From: Streptomyces sp. 3214.6
GTDB taxonomy: Bacteria > Actinomycetota > Actinomycetes > Streptomycetales > Streptomycetaceae
Direction: 5' to 3'
NCBI RefSeq assembly: GCF_900129855.1
Contig: NZ_LT670819.1
Span: 3,782,001 to 3,846,000, forward strand
Length of the DNA stretch: 64,000 bases
The notes under the pieces: model-generated
The model's input: only the letters and a program-made list of their open reading frames with translations
The model's database searches: none
Told to the model about the DNA's origin: nothing
In this document: piece by piece, positions 60,099-64,000 of the stretch
Numbering within the stretch: the stretch's first letter is position 1
How the letters are laid out: every line of letters starts with the position of its first letter
Program-made: the position numbers and the translations under genes

Positions 60099-61454
60099 CT
60101 ACTTGGGCACCTGGCTGCCCGACACCGGCGACTCGGACCGATCCGGGGCGAGACGATGCCTCCCCCTTTGGGCAGATACCCGGTAGGGCCCGGACGCGAC
60201 TGGTCCGCCTTCCGCGGGCGGACCACTACGGCGGTCCAACAGCCGTCGGCCGAGCCGCTGCCCCGGCAACTCCACCAGGTGGTACGTGACTGCGCTCAGC
60301 ATGAGCAGCGCGGAGAGGAAGGCAACAACCCAGAACAGTTGTTGCGCCACGCCGTGGGGGTGCCCCACGGCCTCGATGAGCCAGGACATCGCGGCGATCA
60401 GCGGACGGTGCAGCAGATAGACAGAGAAGCTGACCAGGCCCAGCCAGGTCAGCGCCGCAGGCATACGGCGATGGCGCAGCAGGAGGGCCACGGCGAACAG
60501 CAACCAGCCCGCAAGGAACGCGCTGACCCAGGCGATCGGGGAGGCGGTCCAGGTACGGATCTGGGCCGGCTTGTCGTTGTAGAGCAACCCGGCCGCCGTC
60601 CCCGCCACGAGCACGAAGCCGCAGTACGCCCATGCCGCTCCCCGACGGATCTGTCCCCGCTCGGCGCGGTAGATCACGGTCCCGCTGAACATCGTGGCCA
60701 GGATCAGCATGCTCTCCCAGGGAGTCGACCGCCCGTTTGCGATCATGAGCACCAGTCCGAGCCCTGTCAGCAGCGTCGCCCCCGCCAGTTGCGCCGACCG
60801 GCGCCCGGTCAGCAGGAACAGCAGCCCCACCAACACGACCAGCGCGGTTCCCGCGACCAGTTGCCGGACGGTGAACTCGGGGCGCAAGCTCCACGTCGCC
60901 GCCCACGGCCCCAGCAGCAGCGCCGCCGCGGCGAACACGACCGTCACCGGCCCGCTGCGACGATGGGCGCCTGCCATGAACAGCAACGTGACCAGGTAGT
61001 AGAAGACCATCTCGTAGGTCAGCGTCCACATCACCGGCAGACCGCTGCGCAGACCCAGCAGATCCTGCAGCATGGTGGCGTTGGCCACGCCCGCGAGCAG
61101 CGGGTGTTCATGGACCGAGGCGGCCACCGCGGAGAAACGCTGCGGCACCAAAACGGCCGCGGCGACGAAGACCACCACACACAGCGGATAGAGGCGGAAC
61201 AGCCGGCCGGTCCAGAACGCCCGCACATCTCCCCGGCGCTCCAGCGAGGCGGGCACGATATAACCGCTGACCAGGAAGAACGCCACCACCCCGAATATCC
61301 CCGGGTCGAACCGCTCACGTACGTCCGCGCCGAAGCCCACGAACAGCTCACCGCTCAGGTGGTGCAGGGCCACGGTCAGGGCCGCGATGCCCCGTACGAC
61401 GTCGAGCCACCCGAACCGGGCCGCAGCCGAGGGCACAGATATTCGAGATGCCAC
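60099..61454 (-). CDS. Acyltransferase family 3 (OafA/YrhL-like) membrane protein
   Basis: 451 residues with about ten transmembrane helices. Motifs: GWLDVVRGIAALTVALHHLSG (catalytic-type His), VAFFLVSGYIV, FWTGRLFRLYPLCVV, WTLTYEMVFY and SFSVYLLHRPLIAAM. Such enzymes O-acylate exported glycans, lipids or antibiotics. The cytoplasmic tail is basic. GTG at 61454 is used, GTG 61436 possible. No obvious partner gene. Confidence 0.9.
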   Translation of the reverse strand: MASRISVPSAAARFGWLDVVRGIAALTVALHHLSGELFVGFGADVRERFDPGIFGVVAFFLVSGYIVPASLERRGDVRAFWTGRLFRLYPLCVVVFVAAAVLVPQRFSAVAASVHEHPLLAGVANATMLQDLLGLRSGLPVMWTLTYEMVFYYLVTLLFMAGAHRRSGPVTVVFAAAALLLGPWAATWSLRPEFTVRQLVAGTALVVLVGLLFLLTGRRSAQLAGATLLTGLGLVLMIANGRSTPWESMLILATMFSGTVIYRAERGQIRRGAAWAYCGFVLVAGTAAGLLYNDKPAQIRTWTASPIAWVSAFLAGWLLFAVALLLRHRRMPAALTWLGLVSFSVYLLHRPLIAAMSWLIEAVGHPHGVAQQLFWVVAFLSALLMLSAVTYHLVELPGQRLGRRLLDRRSGPPAEGGPVASGPYRVSAQRGRHRLAPDRSESPVSGSQVPK

Positions 61455-61583
61455 CCGCGGGCACTAGCAAAGCACTCGCTCTCGGCTCGGACCGCCCCCC
61501 TCGGCGCGAAAGGACAGAGCCGCGCGACTTGGCCCCCTACGGGCCGGCGCATGAGGACCTTGCCGTTCCCGGTAGTACCGCCG

Positions 61584-62126
61584 TCATTGGGGACGCACAA
61601 GCCGTTGGTACTCCAGCGCCCACACACCGGACCGCTTGCGGATCTCTCTCACGACAGCCTCCTCGACAGGGCCTTCGCCGGAGAGGATGCTCATCGCCTC
61701 TTCCTGGCAAGTCCGCTCGAACTCCAGGGCCTCCCGGGCCGCAGAAACGTTCTCAGCCAGACACCCCGCTGCGCGCAGAGCGACCGCGGAGAAATCCGTT
61801 TCGGTCACTGCGCTTTCCGCCACGGGCAGCGATCGAAAAAGATTCCTGACCAGTTGCGAGTAGTCGGCCACGAATTCACGCGGCAACCACTCCGGCGGAA
61901 AGTCACTCGAGAGCCTCTCGTTCGCCGATGCCGCATCCGCCAGCAACCGCTCCCTCAACTCGTATCCGCGGAACGTACGCCAGATGGCACTGACACCCGC
62001 GTCGACCCGGTAGTAGAGCTGCTGGAGCCGTTCCTCGTCAGAAGCGACGACGAAGACGGCTCCGCCCATTCGATCAACAGACGAACAGCCGAACAGAACT
62101 GCTTTCTCACCACTCAAGGACGGCAT
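61584..62126 (-). CDS. Hypothetical protein, candidate immunity protein
   Basis: 180 residues, largely helical and acidic, no known domain, Cys-containing (FGCSS, RAAGCLAEN, FERTCQEE). It lies directly downstream (75 bases) of the deaminase-type toxin 3' end on the same strand, the position where polymorphic-toxin immunity genes sit, and lower GC than neighbours is consistent with an accessory origin. Function by position only. Confidence 0.7.
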   Translation of the reverse strand: MPSLSGEKAVLFGCSSVDRMGGAVFVVASDEERLQQLYYRVDAGVSAIWRTFRGYELRERLLADAASANERLSSDFPPEWLPREFVADYSQLVRNLFRSLPVAESAVTETDFSAVALRAAGCLAENVSAAREALEFERTCQEEAMSILSGEGPVEEAVVREIRKRSGVWALEYQRLVRPQ

Positions 62127-62200
62127 GGGAGAAACTTACCTCCGGTATATATGGACCGCGTCTGAAGCAAGACGCTCCGAGCGCAATCCGAATCCTATCC

Positions 62201-62505
62201 TCAGGGCCATTCGGCCGTCGTGTTCGATGTGATCCGGGCCCCCACCCGCTGGAGGAAGTTCTGACAGGCGGGGCAAATCGGTCGGCTCACAACCAGAAGT
62301 CTCGGCTTGATTTGCAGAATGCCGGCGGCCTCGTAGAACATCTTCGTTTCCGCATGCCAGAGCTCTTCCTTCAGCACCGTCTTCGCTGGCTGTGGAACCC
62401 GGATGGCCAGAGTGCCGGCCCCGAGGCCGGGGAGCCGCTGCCACTGACTCGGGGTCAGGTCCGCCCGGGCACCCACCGCGACGATGCCCGGCCTTCGGCG
62501 CTGCC
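62201..62505 (-). pseudogene. Deaminase toxin domain, out of frame with the upstream RHS-HINT gene
   Basis: In a frame different from the gene before it, the minus strand encodes PGIVAVGARADLTPSQWQRLPGL, then LWHAETKMFYEAAG and SRPICPACQNFLQRVGA up to a stop at 62201. HAE and PxCxxC are the zinc-binding motifs of the nucleoside/nucleic-acid deaminase fold used as C-terminal toxins of RHS-type proteins. Sense continues directly from the HINT-side frame (HADVPGSAEG) if one base is added near 62500, so a single-base deletion is the simplest view. Confidence 0.8.
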
Positions 62506-64000
62506 TGGCACATCGGCGTGGAGGGCACCCATCGTGCGATAGCCTGCGCCGCCTCCGGCCGCGTCCGTGATGTCGTCCACCATGTCGCTGAGGTGGTCGA
62601 TATCGGCACCACCCGAACCGCAGTTGTGAACGAGCAGTGATGTCCCGCCCGCCACCACGTAGTACGTGTGCACCATGCTGACGGTCAGGTTGTGGACCGT
62701 CGCGTCCAGGGCCGTCCAGCGCTTGACCGCCGTGATCTGGACCAGCGTGCCGGCGCTCGTGCGCAGCCACTCGCCCGACTTGAGGTCGGTTGCGTCGATC
62801 CAGTCGCCGAGTTCCGGGACCCAGAAGGGGTGTTTGTCGGTCGCGGTGATCTCGGCGGTCTTCGTGCCCTTCTTGCCGTCCGTGTCGATGGTGACCTTGA
62901 CCAGGTGCTTGACGCCCTTGCCGAGGATCTCGGCGGTGACCGTCTGGGCCGTGGTCTCGCCCGTCTCCGGGTCGGTCGCCAGGACCTTGTCGCCAGCCTT
63001 GACGTCCTTGATCGCCTTGGTCGAGCCGTCGGCCATCAGGACCTTGGTGTCCGGCGTGAAGCTGTTCGGCGTCGGGCAGCTCGCCCCCTCACCGCCACCG
63101 GAGCCGCCCGAGTCCTCCTTGCCCGACTTGCTGCGTGAGCCGCCGGACTTGTTCTCCGCCTTGCCGCCGCCTGAGGAGCCCTTGTGCTGGGCGCTCCTGC
63201 CCGCCTTGACCTGAGCCGGATTGCCCCGCGCGCCCTGCGAACCCGTATGGGCCTTCTTCTTCACCGCCTCCGCGGCGCGTTTGGCGGCTTCTCTCGCCTT
63301 GCGTTTCGCCTCCGCCGCGGCCGCCTCCGCGGCCTTCTTCGCCTTGATCAGCGCCGCCTTCGCGGCTTTCGCCGCCTTCAGGCCAGCCTCCGCGACGGTC
63401 CTCGCCGCACGCCACGCATGCACCGCGCGCTTCGTGCTCTTGAAGGCCCCCCACATCCGCTTGCCCTCGGTGGCCATCTTCGTCCACGGGATCGCGTCCA
63501 TCAGCAGGCTGCCGCACGCCCACAGGTCGCCCTGCGAGAAGCAGCCCTCCACGTCGTCGAGGCCGACGAACCCCTTGAACACCGCCCAGCCGGTCGAGAG
63601 GATCACATCGGTGAGCGAGCGGTTCAGGGTCTTCTGGTACGAGGCGATCTGCGCGTCCAGCGCCGCGATCGACGCGTCGAAGCTCGACGCCGACGACGTC
63701 AGACCCGACGGGTCCGCATGCGTCACCGGGTTGTTGTTCGCGTACGAGTAGCCGTTGGCCTGGAGCGGGTCGCTGTCGTCCAGGACCGGGTCCGCCGAGA
63801 GGAAACGGCCCGTTGACGGGCCGTACTCTCTCGCCCCCAGGTGCACCAGGCCCGACTGCGCGTCGTCGTCGCCGGTGTGGAAGGTGGTGTGCGAGCGCGG
63901 TGCCAGGTTCGCGGCGCGGTCCTCGCCCCACGGGTCCTTCTTGGCAGTGCGCACGATCATGCCGCCGTCGAGACGAACCTCCGCCAACGGGGTGCCGTTG
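62455..64000 (-). CDS. RHS-repeat/HINT polymorphic toxin, C-terminal part (runs off the edge)
   Basis: At least 515 codons; the start lies right of the window. From the edge: RHS core end (RSHTTFHTGDDDAQSGLVHLG, EYGPSTGRFLSADPVLDDSDP, GYSYANNNPVTHADPSGL), an Ala/Lys coiled coil (AAKAAKAALIKAKKAAEAA), a Gly/Ser/Lys linker, and a HINT self-cleaving domain from CPTPNSFTPDTKVLMADG to SLLVHNC. After it the frame ends at 62455 in an unrelated 50-residue tail because the toxin domain is shifted by one frame. Secreted or surface toxin used against competitors. Confidence 0.9.
   Translation of the reverse strand, partial: NGTPLAEVRLDGGMIVRTAKKDPWGEDRAANLAPRSHTTFHTGDDDAQSGLVHLGAREYGPSTGRFLSADPVLDDSDPLQANGYSYANNNPVTHADPSGLTSSASSFDASIAALDAQIASYQKTLNRSLTDVILSTGWAVFKGFVGLDDVEGCFSQGDLWACGSLLMDAIPWTKMATEGKRMWGAFKSTKRAVHAWRAARTVAEAGLKAAKAAKAALIKAKKAAEAAAAEAKRKAREAAKRAAEAVKKKAHTGSQGARGNPAQVKAGRSAQHKGSSGGGKAENKSGGSRSKSGKEDSGGSGGGEGASCPTPNSFTPDTKVLMADGSTKAIKDVKAGDKVLATDPETGETTAQTVTAEILGKGVKHLVKVTIDTDGKKGTKTAEITATDKHPFWVPELGDWIDATDLKSGEWLRTSAGTLVQITAVKRWTALDATVHNLTVSMVHTYYVVAGGTSLLVHNCGSGGADIDHLSDMVDDITDAAGGGAGYRTMGALHADVPGSAEGRASSRWVPGRT

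Noticed and set aside
60009..62165. A 718-codon forward open frame over the acyltransferase
   Set aside because: Antisense shadow of a well-defined membrane protein; protein is Gln/Arg/His-rich nonsense.
1..64000. CRISPR arrays, tRNA or rRNA genes
   Set aside because: No regularly spaced identical repeats, no cloverleaf with a TTCGA arm in a plausible setting and no rRNA sequence was noticed by eye; a tRNA search program would be needed for certainty.

Overview
The window is chromosomal DNA of a Streptomyces (or very close relative). GC content and third-position GC bias are very high, GTG starts are common, and the gene families are typical of the genus: XRE/DUF397/RsbW-like triad, ECF sigma factors with membrane partners, CarboxypepD_reg-tailed MMPL pump, Tat lipoproteins and rare TTA codons. 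From memory the left half resembles the sdh-dacA-trpS-glyA neighbourhood of the S. coelicolor core chromosome. No rRNA, tRNA or CRISPR was recognised.

Layout. 1-6,600: ECF sigma gene with a repeat-rich membrane protein, two tandem paralogous small genes, a DUF1877 protein, a GH20 hexosaminidase and an OHCU-decarboxylase-like protein. 6,900-10,340: sdhCDAB with a strong terminator. 10,500-14,100: Uma2 and SUKH proteins, a VOC protein, and a TetR-controlled cluster (membrane protein, DCC-type thiol protein, TetR) whose promoter carries clear TTGAAC-N2-GTTCAA operators. 14,100-19,300: MMPL transporter divergent from a two-component system, all three genes with a TTA codon. 19,300-36,400: housekeeping genes (peptide-binding protein, phosphoesterase, D,D-carboxypeptidase, YihY, SDR, trpS, a second ECF sigma unit, glyA with a ZTP riboswitch, a YgiBC-like pair, a DMT-type membrane protein), interrupted by an IS1182-type element inserted at the SDR stop codon.

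36,400-45,800 looks like a compact specialised-metabolite cluster built on 4-aminobenzoate (PABA): fused aminodeoxychorismate synthase, aminodeoxychorismate lyase, a benzoate-CoA-ligase-like enzyme, a second adenylate-forming enzyme, an aromatic FAD monooxygenase, a membrane-anchored ABM protein and a divergent DUF3050 protein that may be a haem-oxygenase-like diiron oxidase. I do not recognise the product.

46,400-56,700 is a one-direction operon for an exopolysaccharide that closely mirrors alginate biosynthesis: phosphomannomutase, nucleotidyltransferase, UDP-Glc/GDP-Man-type dehydrogenase, processive GT2 synthase, an AlgG-like beta-helix C5-epimerase with its DPHD motif, a second membrane-tethered beta-helix protein and a PL14-like lyase lipoprotein. 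This is unexpected in a Gram-positive and is one of the two most interesting systems here.

57,000-64,000 is accessory: decayed fragments of an RHS/HINT polymorphic toxin and of an RsbW-like gene, an intact RsbW-like/XRE/DUF397/partner module, an acyltransferase, a possible immunity gene, and the 3' part of an RHS-HINT-deaminase toxin whose HAE/CxxC deaminase domain is one frame off from the rest of the protein. The toxin gene runs off the right edge of the window.
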